Assembly (NCBI RefSeq): GCF_028858725.1
Contig: NC_084760.1
Span: forward strand, 93,369,867 to 93,433,866
Direction: 5' to 3'
DNA: 64,000 bases
Origin: Colius striatus
Lineage: Eukaryota > Chordata > Aves > Coliiformes > Coliidae
Shown: in pieces, positions 37,001 to 50,700 of the stretch
Numbering within the stretch: position 1 is the stretch's first letter
Layout of the letters: the number at the start of each line of letters is the position of its first letter
The notes under the pieces: model-generated
Databases searched by the model: none
The model's input: the letters and a program-made list of their open reading frames with translations, nothing else
Told to the model about the DNA's origin: nothing
Program-made: the position numbers and the translations under genes

Positions 37001-40000
37001 CGGTGTCTGTGCTTTAAAGGGTCAAGAGATGATGCTGAATTTGAAAGAGAATGAAATTCAAATGCTTATGTTGGTCATTTAGACAAGGCAAAACTTTAAA
37101 AAATCCCCTTTTAGAGAAGAGAGACCACAAAAGCAGATAAAACTCGAGTGTGTGGCAGTGACAACGTAGCTTGTGCACTGATGTATGCGAAGAGATGATA
37201 CCTGATTCGAAAAGAACTGTTTATGTTTCTGAAACATGTTAGATGAGATCTGTTGGCTCCTGAGATATTTCCAAGCTAAACATAAGGCCAAGGTGCTGAG
37301 CATTTACTGTGCTGTTGAAGAAATACACCCTTGAGCTGTTGCACTGTGAAGTTCACTTTGTGCTGTTAGATTAAACAAACTGTCCTAGAGGTGCTCCCTA
37401 GCTGGATAATTCACGTTCAGCTTCAGCTTCTAGTCACACAGAGTCACGATCCAGAGTTCTGATTCAACCTCTGACCTAACTGACCATGCAAACCGGAATT
37501 GTTTGGGAGTGTTCAAATGAGAACACCAAACCTCTGGCCGTGATGCAGCTTTGCTCAGAGTCGGTAGCAGGTCAATGCACAGAAGTGTGCAACAAAGAGA
37601 CCTTTCTGTTCCTTACGGTGAATCTGCTTTTCACTGTCCAGGTATTTCTGGCTGAGTACGGATTCCAGAATAGGACCTTGTACATGCTGAATATAAGTTA
37701 AAGGCTATTTTCTACCTTGATACAAATATCAGGTGCAAGTCAGTTTTTACACCCTTGCCAAGAGACTCAGATTTGACGCTGTAACTCCTCTTTGTTCATG
37801 ACAATGCTGTGGAAAACACTGGCCTTACCTTCTCAACACCGCCTGAGTAATACAATAAACATGGGATGTTTTGACAGCATCTCCTCTGAACTCTTTGGAA
37901 ACAGAGCTTGCTGGGAACACCTTAAAAAGCAAGTCAGAAATCTTAGTTTATAGAAGGGATTCTTCTTCACTTTCTGTTCTACATGTTTTTGTAAATCTTA
38001 TCTTTACTAATGAAACAGCAAGCAGGGAGGAATGAGCTGGATTCTGTCCTGTCTCTGGCACCACTGTTAGAACTGTCAGCTCAGCGCTATTTGTAGATTT
38101 TCTCTTGCTTGGGTGATGTGAGAGACAGAACATGTTTCTCAGGAAAGGAATGAGTCTGTGGGTCAGATTCTCTGCTGTAATACAGACTCAGTACTTTCAA
38201 AGCGAGCATTATGGCACAGTCATGCTCCAAAACTCATGGTCATCTTCCATATTCGTTCGACTGAATGTTTTTCAGATTAAGCCCCCAATTTCTCAATCTT
38301 AATAGACAAATGTGAGGATTATGGAGTCAAATGTTTTGCTAACGCAGTTTGAAGCAGTGTAAATTCATATTAAGTTACAAAACATGTTTGTGTTTTTAAA
38401 ACACCTGCTGATTTTTCTTTATCTTATTTTCTTACAGACTTCTTACTGAGGAATATTTAGTTAGCATCTACGATTCTATGATTTAAACCAATTTTGCTGC
38501 ATTCTGTAGAAAAAGCCAGCCTGGTATAGGGCCCTCAGGATCACATCTGGCTCCTTTCAATATGGGGATCGAACTGGATGCTTTTTAAAAGGAGCTACTA
38601 GTTTTAATGGAGGAGTGTGTTTAGTCCTAGCAGGTCTGCCAAGTGACTTCATGCTTTCAGAATTTTTTGACAGATACAGCTTGATTTTTACTTCCTTCAC
38701 CTTTACCAGCTTTTTCTAGTACCACCATGACACTTCAGCTTCTTAACACAGCTCACTGTTGCTGAGGGTTAGCAAAGCTAACCCCACAAAGCTTTTCTTC
38801 TGAAGATACATACAAGTATATCCTTTCTCTCTTTTTCAGTACATTCATTTTCCTTAATTTCTCCTTTTACCACCTGATAGGCCAGTGGCACCAGCTTTGT
38901 GTTTGCTAGCTCTTGCTGTCTGATTCACAGCACAGTCAGACAAAGCAGCAACTGAGTACAGGACAATCTAAATACAATGCTAGATTACACTCTAAGGAGA
39001 GCTGTAGAAAACCTGTGGCTATTATGCAGGCCAATATATGTGGGAACACACCATGAATTGTTAACAGTTCATTTGCTAGGGACAGTCAAAGTTAGAGGAG
39101 CTAAGCAGGCATCGTCACAATTCAATGCATCCTCAGTTACATCTGTAATCACTGGTACTTGCAGATATAAATGCTGTACCTATAGAATACTCCCCCCTAA
39201 GAGAAATCAGGTATGGGAGACATCTGCTGTCATCCTTGCTGCAAGCAATGAAGAATTTGCCCTTATAATGTAGTACTAATCATCTTAAAAGTGTCTATTT
39301 AAGGCATATTTTGGAAGGTGAGTGGAGGAAAATACACCTTCTGCAGTTCTAAGTGAATGTCAACACGTCAAACAGGAAATCTGTAGTGTGAGGTATGTCA
39401 AAGCTCTCAGAGCTTGATCTGGATTAGTTTTGGAAGAGAATTCAGGGTCTGTGTCAGTCTAAAAGTACAGCTCTGACTTCAAGATCTAGTTTCAACTTCA
39501 TGGCATACTTTGCATGTCATCATTCCCAATGGCATTAACAGCTGCAAAGACAGAGTTTGAAATAAAAATGAGAACTCTTTTATATCTTTTTTTTCATTTT
39601 GTGGGGTGATATGGTATTAGAAGAACAGAAAAGTTATGAAGGTAAAGGAAAAACACTACTTCCATTCTGAAGGCAATTCAGCATCAACCTGGCGGCTACA
39701 AAAAGAGAGGCTCTTCAGAAGCTAGTTATACTGCTTCCATGCCATTACCACCTCTAATGTTTCATAATGGCTTTAACACAATGTCTCTCCAGGTATAAAG
39801 AAGCAAATGGCAGAGTTCCAGAGAAAAGAACACACCAATATTTTTTTCAGTAGGAGGAAGAAAGTTAAATAGAATATTTTAACTCTCATATCTCATCTTC
39901 TATTTACTTCTCCTTTCTCCTCTCCTTTCCCATTCATGTGGGGAAATACACCGAGGCTTATGTATTTTACAGCTAGATAGCAAACATAAACCATCTTTCA

Positions 40001-41530
40001 GAGAAGAAATAACATGGGAAATGACATAACATGAGTGATTCAGTCTGCGTTCAACATACGTATTGGCATTACCAAGGTCACCACTACAGCAGACATCCAG
40101 CACAGAGGATGACATACTTGGCTGCAACACATGCCTTCTAGGTACTTTGTTGTGTATTAAATCCTCCAGGCCCTGGAAACACATGGGGATAGACTCTTAG
40201 AAACCAACTCAGCAAGAGTTTGCACAGGATAGCATGAAGAGGTCTTACAGGGCTTACGCTACTGCTCTGCAGGCACAGCACAAGTGAGGCAGGCAATATT
40301 TCTGGGGTAGGGTAAAGACAGCAAGTGAGCTGCCCAGCTCAGATATTAGTGGTATCTACTCCTCTCGGGATCATTAACAGGAAGGGCTACAAAGATGACC
40401 AAGGCTGCACACATACATTTTTTTTTCCTCAAAGCCCAAGACACCTTTTTCTCACTGGCATCCCATTGCTACTAAAATAACCTATTTGGTGATGGTTATG
40501 TGTGACATAAGCCATCTTTTGTCATCTCTCTCATAGTACAATATGATTCCTTCTCTTACTGACTCTTTCTCTCCTCATTTCTCCATCTCCTCTGTGCTAA
40601 ACCTCTTCTGCTCTTCTTCATCTGACAAAGGGGAGGGCACACACTCAGTAAGCAATGCCATACCCATTGGGCCTGTTGTTCCTGAGAGACTAAGTGAAGA
40701 GAGGGAGAGAACCCCTGCCCACACAATTTCCCCTGTGGATCCCAATGTTCTTCCTGTTGCTGCTCTCCATTCCTGCTGAGATACCATCGATGCAACTTTG
40801 GTATCAACAGATCCATAGGGTTGTTATGGAAAGTTCTTTCCTTCCAACTGGCACTACCAAGAAAGTTCTGAAATACAAAAAGCACTACAATGAACAACAT
40901 GTCATTAGGGAATTAACACTAGTAGCAGATGCAAACTACTCTTTTTGGGACACCTGTAAGGGCAGAATAGGTAGGACATCTTGCCACAGACTAAAGGCAC
41001 ATGGAGAATGAGGTTCACAAAAATAACTTTGGAAAGCCAAGCTAGAAGAGGGCCATTAGAGGTCCCAGTGACTGGCAGAGTGTGCAACTGGATGGGCTCT
41101 GGCTCTCCTGCAGGAAGTCCTCCAATTCTTAATAATTATGATTTTATTTCTGTGTTCAGATTGCTTACCCTTTCTATCAGAAAGCAGAGGAGTTCACTCT
41201 GACAATATTTCTGGCAGAAGTTTCTCTCATGCCTATAGAAAGGATAGCAAACTCCAAATGATAACAAATCTATTGACATGGATAAATATGGGGGAAGTTT
41301 TCTAAAAGTCTCCTGAAGTATTGTCACATTGCTAGGATGACAGCTATCAAATCTCTTCTGTCCTTGACAGTAGTGACAGACTTCTGCAGAATCATAATAG
41401 CAAAGCCTGTTTGCTGCCTATACCTTTCAGGCACGCAGCCTGAAACTTGCTAGATTTTTAGTTCTCCACTGAATTGGGGGCAGTGATGAATGTGTAGAGA
41501 GAGTTCCACCATTTTAATTTCTTTTCATTT
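34083..41530. other. Intergenic, no recognised gene
   Basis: About 7.4 kb of A+T-rich sequence. Frames such as 37486-37701, 38977-39273 and 40556-40900 are short, overlap other frames and show no known domain. No CpG island, RNA gene or named repeat is seen. Confidence 0.45.
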
Positions 41531-41930
41531 TAATGGTAGGGTTGGAAGGGATCTTTAGAGATCATCTAGTCCAACCCCCCTGCAGAAGCAGGTTCACCTA
41601 GATCAGGTTGCATAGGAACATGTCCCAACTGGTCTTGAAGATCTCCAAGGAAGGAGACTCCACACCCTCCCTGGGCAGCCTGTGCCAGGGCTCCCCCACC
41701 TGAACAGTGAAATAGTTTTTTTCTTAGGTTTAAATGGAACATTTTGTGTTCCAGCTTCATCCCATTATTACCCCTTGTCCTGTTGCTAGCTACTATAGAA
41801 AAAAGGGATGTTCCAACCTCCTGACATCCACCATTTAGATATTTGTAAATATTAATAAGATCCCCCCTCGGTCTCCTCTTCTCTGGACTAAATAGCCCCA
41901 GTTCCTTCAGCCTTTCCTCATATATGAGGA
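41531..41930 (-). mobile_element. CR1 LINE 3' fragment (about 400 bp)
   Basis: Closely parallels the 3' part of the copy at 7131-7762: GGGTTGGAAGGGATCTTTAG, the AACAGTGAAATAGTTTTTTT block, the CATCCCATTA...CCCCTTGTCC block and the CCATTTAGATATTTGTAAAT block. It is 5' truncated and has lost the tail octamers beyond TAATGGTAGG. Confidence 0.93.
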
Positions 41931-43002
41931 AACCATCACACCAGAACTACACAATATGCGAGTGTGTAATGCCACAATGCCTTTGTACGTGCACAGGCTT
42001 TCCTGCTGAACAAAAGGCATATGGACAATATGTTATGAAGACAGATTGTTTCAAAAAAGACTAAAGGTTAAGAAGTGGCCAAAAAGCCTCAGGACATTAA
42101 TTCATTTTACAGGGATAGTGGAGCCTGCAGTAAAGCAGCAACAAACTCAGAATTAACCTTGAGAATTTTGGGTTTTTTAACAAAATGGAGCAAAGAGATT
42201 TGGGACTTACCAGCCTGAACCTGGAATTTCTGATCCATCTTAGCAAGTTTAACTTTCTGTTCATGAGCAAAACAGACACGTCAAATAGCTTCCCCTAAGA
42301 AAGGCATAACTAGATGGCACAGTAGCCATTGAGTTGTGCCTTTGTCAGCAAGGCTGAAAAGCCTTATCCACACTCTAATTGCATCTCTTTGCATAAATAT
42401 CTACATAAAGTTATCAAATCTTCTGCTGGCCTTCCCACAAAGGCCTGTTTTCTTCTCTTAGATCATTTGGAAGTGATTTTAAGGGCATTTAGGACTAGAT
42501 CAATATGTCCATACATAAAGGACTAAGTCCATTGTGCTTCAGCTGGAATATTACATGGCATACGCAGCCTACTGCAAAGCTTGCAATCAAAAGTATCCTC
42601 CTTTGATATTCTAGAAAGCATTTAGGGATTAAAAGGCCAAGCAGACCACCTGAGGCAAGCAGACATCTATAAGGAGAGACAAAGAAATCAGAAGTCCATG
42701 GGAAGCCAGTGAACAAAGCAGCAAGCAGAGACTGACAGAACCATTCAAATGTTTCCTGTGACAAACAAGAATTATAGATAGGTGGAGAACATGGCATGTT
42801 TGAGGGGACAGCTCCTCAGAAGGGTAAGTTATACACAGAAGCAGCAGACACTGATAAAACAAGTTTTCTGCATAATGTTTATAAGGAACAGGGAATGTGG
42901 AGAAGATGCCAAGAACAACCATACATTTTCTAGGGAAGAAAGCAGAAATACTGTCAGAAGTTGAGATCATGCCAAAAATAGTTATAAAATTTTTTAGAAT
43001 GT
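41931..43002. other. Intergenic, no recognised gene
   Basis: Nothing identifiable apart from short chance frames. Confidence 0.45.
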
Positions 43003-43068
43003 CACAAGGCTGACAAAACATCAGGGCCAGATGGGATCTGTCTCAGAAAAATCAAGCAATTAACTAAA
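43003..43068 (+). mobile_element. Possible LINE reverse-transcriptase relic
   Basis: Translates to KADKTSGPDGI followed by a basic segment, matching the 'K..GPDGI' motif at the beginning of LINE (CR1-type) reverse transcriptase. The flanks do not continue convincingly, so this is a small decayed relic if real. Confidence 0.4.
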
Positions 43069-44187
43069 AAAAAATTAAATAAAATACAGAGAGTATGAAT
43101 CAAAGGAGTGAGGTCCATCATACCTCACCCTGCCAGCTTCACGTGGGCAACTGCATGAAACAAGTCCTGCCCGGCCTCAGCAAAAGACCAGGCTGAATGT
43201 GCCACAGGAAGGTAGAACTCTGGAGGATATAGCTTCTCACAAGGGAAAACTTCACACAATTAGAGAAATTATCATCCTTTACATCTCAAAAGGCAGTATG
43301 CACCTTTGGGGATCACTGCTGTCCACAGCACTTGCTATTCATAGTTGAGTAAGAAGGGTGGAGACACTGTCTCTGGGAGAAGAGTGTTAAAAAAACAGCC
43401 AGAGAGATGACAGGAGGAAAGGACCTGGTATGCTGGAGAGGTGTTAGTGCATATTGAGGTTTATGAGGGATTTGAGAACCGGGAAGAAACCCACAGCTTG
43501 ACTTCCACAGTGAGGGGGTGGATACAGAACCAAGGCACTAATTAAGGACACACAAGAACCACTCAGGAAGTTATGACTTCATTAATGATAATGACTAGAG
43601 ATGCAGAATCATACTTAAGAAATCTGTTGAGCATGGATATTCCTGTTTAATTGGACATCAGAAATGCTCTTTTAAATGCAGTTAAATCTAATATAGAAGT
43701 CTGTTCAACAAGGAAGCACACAGGGGCAAAGGTTCTCAACTAGAGTTAATGGTTTCATAAGAGAGAACAGAGACTTGGGACGTGTACCAGTCTCACAGAT
43801 AAAGCGCCGGGATGCTTAGGGGGAGACCACGGGATTGAACCTCCTGGTCTCTGGTGACATGACTGGGCAGTTCCTTACAACCATGTCATTAGTAAGCCAG
43901 CCAGCATTCCTATAGAGTCCTGGGCAACCATATGCCAAAGTGAGATTTTTGCCATCTACTTGTGACACAGAGCCCAGTGCATGTTTCCTCAGTATAGACT
44001 TCTAGGCCTCTTTCAGCACAGTAAATCACTTTGGAATGGAGACATCAACAACTATAACCTCTCTGTGAAACAAAGTTCTGATTAAGTTAGGCAGTTTTAC
44101 TCATGGAGGAAAACTGTAGGCTGCCCTCTCTACCTCAACCTTTGAAAATCAAAAGCAACTACGCTTTTTTCTTTTTCTGAGCTCATC
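43069..44187. other. Intergenic, no recognised gene
   Basis: No gene is recognised. A short B-box-like match at 43831-43841 on the minus strand is not accompanied by a foldable tRNA. Confidence 0.45.
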
Positions 44188-44193
44188 ATAGTC
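44188..44193 (+). repeat. Target-site duplication, left copy
   Basis: The hexamer ATAGTC directly precedes the LTR and is repeated exactly at 44771-44776 directly after it. Six-base duplications are typical of alpha- and betaretrovirus-like (class II) integrations. Confidence 0.8.
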
Positions 44194-44770
44194 TGTGGAG
44201 AAAAAATGAGGGAGCATGGACATGGATCCCGGGGTATAACGTTAGGCCCGTTGGGGCAAGGCAGCCTGGGCTCTAGTTATATGGATTTGATGCACAATTA
44301 AGACCAGAGTCAGAGCCATGGTTAAAGCAGTTGCTGTCACATAGACAGCAGGCCGCTTTCTGCTCCCTCAAGGTTGGGTTGTTTTCAGCTAACAGCTAAA
44401 GGTGGTAAACAACTTTGGGGAAAAACAAGAAGGGAAAATGTGAGGGAGCTTGCTTATCGCAGAAACCGCAAGTAGGATGAACAAGAAAATGTAATCTATT
44501 AGCTGCTGTTGCTGAGCTAGCTTTGAAGCTGCTGTGTATATAAGTTAGAGCCTGCTTTCAATAAAGAAGAAGATTTCTGCTATCACTCACATTGAGTAGG
44601 ACTGGATTTCTTCCTACCCAGCTGAGAATCGGACCCTGGGTTGATTGCCACATGAAGTAGGCTTAGAGATGGTTTTTCAGGCTTCAAGCCTGGTTTCAAA
44701 CTTCGAGTCTGGTTTTGTTCTTCAGGCTTCGAGACTGGTTTTTAGGCCAAGAGCCGAAAACGTTGCAGCA
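44194..44770 (+). repeat. Solo LTR, alpharetrovirus-like class II ERV (577 bp)
   Basis: The element begins TGTGGAG and ends TTGCAGCA, so it has TG...CA termini, and is flanked by exact 6-bp duplications. A TATA box (TATATAAG, 44537-44544) is followed only 15 bases later by AATAAA (44560-44565), then CACATTGAGTAGGACTGG, an R/U5 order like that of avian alpharetrovirus LTRs. The U5 side carries a run of imperfect repeats (44670-44750). No internal retroviral sequence lies next to it, so it is a solo LTR left by recombination between two LTRs. Confidence 0.85.
44537..44565 (+). promoter_or_regulatory. LTR TATA box and polyadenylation signal
   Basis: TATATAAG and AATAAA lie 15 bases apart. This compact arrangement implies that R starts near 44565-44570. 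Both signals look intact, so the solo LTR could in principle act as an alternative promoter or polyadenylation site on the plus strand. Confidence 0.75.
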
Positions 44771-44776
44771 ATAGTC
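44771..44776 (+). repeat. Target-site duplication, right copy
   Basis: Exact copy of the ATAGTC hexamer at 44188-44193, directly after the LTR's terminal CA. Confidence 0.8.
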
Positions 44777-47700
44777 CTCTATCCAGAATCTATCTACCTG
44801 CTACCTCTTTGCCTGGGAAATTAAAAAAGTCATTTTCTGTGCTGTAAACATTCCTTTCAGGCTTTAGAGAATACTTCCTGCCCAGTCTGCATTGCATTTG
44901 ACTCATGTCTCTAATATACCAGGTATACCCTTCCTGTGGGCAAGGAGCCCAGCAAAGGAGTCCAACAAATGGAATTAACTAAAATGAATCCCATTCTAGA
45001 TTAAAAGGAATTAAAGAAGATGTTTCACTATGCAAAGAAATACCTTCAAGTATTTCCAGCTCCAGCAGGAGAGGTGGGAAAGAAGTAGATGGACCTCAAG
45101 AAGAAAACAAATATGTCTCAGCAAGCAGTGTTTTAGACTGATTACATGTTTGTAGCATAAAAACTCTTTTACAGTTAGATAAATTGGTAAAACAAAATGA
45201 AGAACTGGCCTCTCTTCCCACACAGCCTTCCTTGAGTTCACTTACAACAGGACATTTGGTCCCTCTGCACAGTGCCAACATCTGCTCCCATCGCCTTTCT
45301 AAGTCCCTTCCGGCCCTTGAGATTCTTTGTATGTGTGTGTGTCATTATGACAATCTTCACTTTTACGTGTTCAACTCTTGCCAGCATTAGTTGGGTGCAT
45401 TATGCTTCAAGTGAAGCTTTGTAATTTCTTCTTTTATTGAACAGCCTTAAAAATACCATTTTTCTCCTATTTTAATTCCTAATTGCCATGGAACATTGCT
45501 ACAATTTGTAGCACTCTGTTGCATGTCGATGTACTTTTTGGAAAATGAGCCAGTACACTCAGAAAATCAAGTCCACTACCTTGCTCATGAGAGGCAGAAA
45601 GACTTGGCAGCATCAGAGAATGTTCAAGTTTCAGTAAGTATTTGCCAGTCTATAGATAAAACTTCTCCCTCTTGAACATAACAAAACACCTGCTGAGAGG
45701 CAGCAGAGGGCATAGATTCTACATGGGTTTTTATACACCAAATAGATCTCCTTGTAGCTCACAAGATGGTTACTCACCAAGTCTCACCCCTGCTGGAAAA
45801 TTTTAAGTCCATTGGGTTATATAACTAAAAAAAACCCTGAAATCCTGACATTTCACAGCCCATCAGTGATCTGGAGATCAGGCAAAATCTTTCATCTGTT
45901 CTCAGCAAGTCTGGTTCAAATTCTTAAACTCCTGATGAAGATATCTATGCCTTGGAACAGACCAGAGATCTACTGCTGTCTCAAAGGGCTGGAGAAAAGC
46001 CTTCAACACAGACCAGAGCATAGGTAGCCACATTTAAAAGAATATAAAGCTTTTTATACTCCATGCATAAAATTTATCATCCCACTGGAAATACATGAAC
46101 TAACTGTCAGTGCTTATGGCTCACACCTTGTCAGACATGATCCATGTGAGAGTAGCTGCTGATTTCCACCGAACTAAGACTACAAAGCTATGGGCAACTG
46201 CAGCATAGAAACAAGGACCAAATAGCCCATACTTTTGGACTTCTAACTCATTTTTAAACGTGATCCCTCCAGGAAAGGGTTAGAACAGTAGGAAAAAAGC
46301 ATGCATTTCCATTGTTCTTGTTTTGGTAAGTAATGGCTTGTGTTCCTCACGGCTGTCAAAGAGATGGGTACCCTTTTCCAGGATCAAAATGTATGTACAC
46401 TGAGAAATCAGCCTCTGCCGGCATCACGATTCAAGCAGATCTCAAGAAAGGCGAGCAACATATGTTTTTCTGTTTCACAGCTTTCTGAAAAGGCTGTCTT
46501 GCAACACATAACATTTAATCCTGTCTGAACCAGCTTTTATTGAGAAACAAAAAATATTATATAAGTGGCAAAAAAAAAATGATCTGAGGAGTAATTTCAT
46601 TTAAGGCAGGGCAGGACAGATTTGCTGTAGTTATCCAATGATGTCCTCAAGTCACAGATCGTGATGTGACTCCCTCAGACATAATCCATGAGAAAATAGT
46701 TTATACACAAAGGTTCCTGCCCCATCTCACACTGGAAAGCATATTTAAGAACTCAGATACCCTAAACCCACGAAGATCTGCCCAGTAATCCATTCCTACT
46801 TACCTTCGAGGATTGCTTAATCTTTCGGGCACCTTAAATTTGAGGTGCTTCACTATACAGACAGGATATTTTCCTACTATATATTTTTAGTTGCCTGTTC
46901 CTGCTCATTAGTGCTCTTCCACAGAGACTAGTATATCTCTGATCTGCAGTTCTGTTGCTCTTTAAGAATGCCAAATGGATGAAGGTATTCAATATTTCCT
47001 ATTGGTTCCTCCTAGTCTTAACCAGATAAACAGATGCTCAACTTAAGCAGACTTGATCATTCCTGAAAGATCTGAGGACCTGCCTCCCTGCTGACTACAA
47101 TAAGGAACTTACATGGTGACATTAGGTAAATGGGATTGTTTTGTTTGAAGCACCTTAAAAGCAGTGGACCAGGAGCTATTCAAAAGATGTGCAAATGTGG
47201 TTCACAAAAAGCAAATGCCCAGCATCATCATATAATGCCTGTGATCAGTAATTACTTCATGCTGGAGAGGAAAAGACTGCTTAAATCAAGGACACGATGG
47301 AAGTGTACAAGAATGCCAGATGAATAACAAAGTGGTCTGTGCTATGCTGCAAGGCAAAAAGTTACACAGAGAAAAGGTCGGTAAAACAAGGAAATGAGGT
47401 TATATTAAGAGAAAAAAAACAAAAAGAAACTTTTCAACAGTTAAAGTGAATCTTCACAAGCTCAAATGGGGACAGAAACATCCAAAACTGTTAAAAGAAC
47501 TCTCAAAAGCAGCAACAATGCAAAGTGTCACAAGTTCATCACATATGACACTGGCAGCTGCTGGTGTAATAGCAGGAATCTATAGCCTTCCTGGTGTCTT
47601 CTATGTTTGTTTCAATGATAGAAATGAAATGAGAAAAAACCCACAGATAGTATGAAAGTTGGACCAAGGACCAAACCAAGTCACTCCTTTTCTTCCCCAC

Positions 47701-50700
47701 AGTTTTTTGGGAATGTTTGGAGATGAGTTAGGGTCTGCCTCTAAATTTTGTCATTCAAGACTGTTCCCAATAAAAGTATTAATGACAGGGAAGAATAAGA
47801 GAAAGATGAAGACAAAGAAGATTACTTCAGTGGCAGAGAATTATCAACAGGATAGATCTGGGATGCAGTCATCAAGGGATTGAGCTCCAGGTTTCCATTC
47901 ATATCTCATATTTCTTAGAAAACGTGGAATGTCAAAAGACTGAGGCTAGAGAATTTAAGTCACAAACTCTGAGCTGGTGGCTGCTCTAGCTTAAGGTCAC
48001 TTCTCAAACTCCAAGACAAACATTTAAGTTGCTGCTAGAAATCATCCTCTGTAACAAGGCAGTGCTAGACAAGTCTGACATGCTGATGTGAGAGCAGCTC
48101 TTGTGGCTGGCACCAGACTTCAAATGTGGATAACAGTAGAGAAGAACCATGTGCCTTTCAGTATCACTGCATATTTAACAGATGTTGTTTTGTTTGGGCT
48201 CCTGGAGCCCAATGGAGTTGCAGCTATTGTGACTTGGGTTTTTGTTCTACTTTCAGGGCACCGTGCATGACACTGAACATGGGAAAAAATCTTGCACTTG
48301 CAGAATTCCTTTAGGACACGCCAGTATGTCTAACTATATTTCTCTGATGCCTGTCTTCTTTCCTCACTTATCATGTCGTTGTTATGATAGGGCTAGATTT
48401 TCCCAATTATCTTCTCCCAGTTCTTGTGTTGGGAGGATTTACTTACTATGGATATTCTCCCTCTGAGCAATACAGTTCACACTGGGCAAGGTTAGGGGAT
48501 GTTACAAAGCTTGGCGCAAACACGTGGAGGTCAATGTGTAACAGGCCAAAGCCGTTTGGAAGAACAACTACATGAACACTATGACCTTGGAAGAAATGAA
48601 AACAGCTATGTACATTAAAACATGAGGACTGTCAGTGATGAGAGAGACTGTCATGCTTCATAGCAATGGCTGCAATTGGTTGTGCACAGGCTGTAAAGAT
48701 AAAGGGCTGCTTAAGCAGAAGCCTGGGAAGGAAAGCAGGAGGCAGGGGAACAGATTGTGCTGGAGTCCCAAGCACTCCTTGGTGATCTTGGTAGCATCAC
48801 ATACCCTCATGAGAGAGCAGGCCATGGCTGCAAATGCCACCATTAAGACTCTTAGGCTAACAGAAACTTATGGAAAGAGTAAGATTTCCTGTTATTTTGA
48901 CAAACTCATGCAACAGAAGATGAATCGATAAATACGAGGCTACTATCACTCCTACGGGAATCAGTGCAGGATTTCCACCAGACTGGTCACAAGACTCCAG
49001 TTTTATTTTTAAAATGTCCCTCTGAAGTCTGCAACAAAGCTAGTCTGGAATCTTGCATGTGCAGGATATACCCATGCAACAAGAGTAGCTCTCCCTCGCA
49101 CCAGGAAGAGCCCACTGAGTCAAATGCAATCTCATGGGACTGACATCTGGCAGATGCAAACAATTTATGAGGTCTCAATGTCACAACAGTCCAGCCAGAA
49201 CAGAGTCTACACATGCCACAAACAGTACCTCATGATAAACTGTTCCTCTACACAGAGGTACATTTGCCTCTGAAGAAACAGGGCTCCCTAGACTCAATGT
49301 CAGCCAATACAATGGATTTGTTAATGACTGTCACATCTACGATCCTGTAACTCTAACCTCCTCCACAGGAATGAAATTAATTGGTCTTTTCTGTTAGGAG
49401 CAAGATGGAGTCCTGGAATCAACCTCCACTTTCAGTCACAGTACGTGGAGCATTGCTGGATTTACAGTGGTGGACTGCAGACTGCAGGGCTCCTTCTGCT
49501 CCCCAGGGATTGTCATTGAGCAGTGGCTCTACTTGTCTCCTTATTGTCTTTGTTAATAACACTTCTAATTTGATTTGTGTTTGAGTCTATTTTGTATCTC
49601 TCAACATGCTAGTACGATACTTAAGAAGGCTGGAAAGGATCCCAGGTCAGGAGTGGGGTGTATTTCAAAGAGATGGACCCTGGTTACTGTAGGTATGTCA
49701 CCAATATCCGATTTGCAGCTTTTCTCCCTTTTCAAAGTCGGAGGCAAGCTGCGGTGAGCCCAGCCCTCTGAACACTCTAACAGTGAGGCATCATCCTTCC
49801 CTGTTGTAGGAACTCTAATTCCCCATGGACTGCATAAGAACAAATTTAAATACTAGTACAAGCAGGGGAAGGAGAAAAAGTTATTCAAAGTCATACAAAT
49901 AGTTGATCTTGAAGTTCCTTTTGGGCACTTCCCTTACCCTTTGGTGTAAAACTAAAACTGCCCAGTACCTGCAAAACGTTTGAAATACAGATTATTTATC
50001 TACTGTGACCAATAGAGAAAAAACACTCATAAAATCTCATCTCCCAGCTCCTTGAAAGTGAGATAGAGAGCATAACATAAATGTCTTCTCCTGCTCTCGG
50101 ATAGACTAGTCTCCTCTGACTGGGAATTTTGTGGTCAAGAGCTACATGTTGGACTCTTCCAGGCCTGCCTCATAAAACTCTCAGGATGCTGATCAAAGCT
50201 CCAGCATATCCTTCCCACAGGAAAATTCACATGCAATATAAATATCCACAAAGGCTTCACAATAAAACTACCAGCTTCTATCAAACAGAAGGTTCAGATG
50301 AAGCCTTGATGATACTGAGACAAGGCTATGTCACAAGCAGGTTATCTGTTTATGCTTGCTTATCAAGGACCTGGTAACTACAGGTACTGTTTTCAAGACT
50401 AGAAAAGTCAGAGGCCAGACTTCTTTGGTTTTAAGAGCTACAACAGTGTGAAAAGTCCCCGCATCTGTAGGAGGTCCTGCAGTCTTGCTGCCACCTGGGC
50501 CAACTACAATACCTTGACCTCCTGGATATCTGTTGAAAGAGCAGGTATCTAAACTGATGATGCTGCAGATTACCAAGTGCCTGAGGCACAGCTGCAATGC
50601 TTGTCTTCAGTCTGACAGTGCTTGCCTCCTGCAGCACTACTACAGCAAGGAGTCTGGAGAAGGCTTGGGGAGGACGTGGTCCCAGCCCTGCATGTCAATG

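Noticed and set aside
37486-37701. 71-codon plus-strand frame with a hydrophobic stretch
   Set aside because: No recognised family, weak start context and no supporting signals; expected by chance in this length of sequence.
38470-38486. CTACGATTCTATGATTT, similar to the CR1 terminal octamer
   Set aside because: No CR1 3' UTR precedes it; the match is too short.
40543-41011. Overlapping frames on both strands up to 114 codons
   Set aside because: Overlap in several frames with no domain or splice pattern; probably chance.
43831-43841. Minus-strand GGTTCAATCCC, a tRNA B-box-like match
   Set aside because: No properly spaced A box, anticodon arm or acceptor stem was found, so neither a tRNA nor a clear tRNA-derived SINE can be supported.
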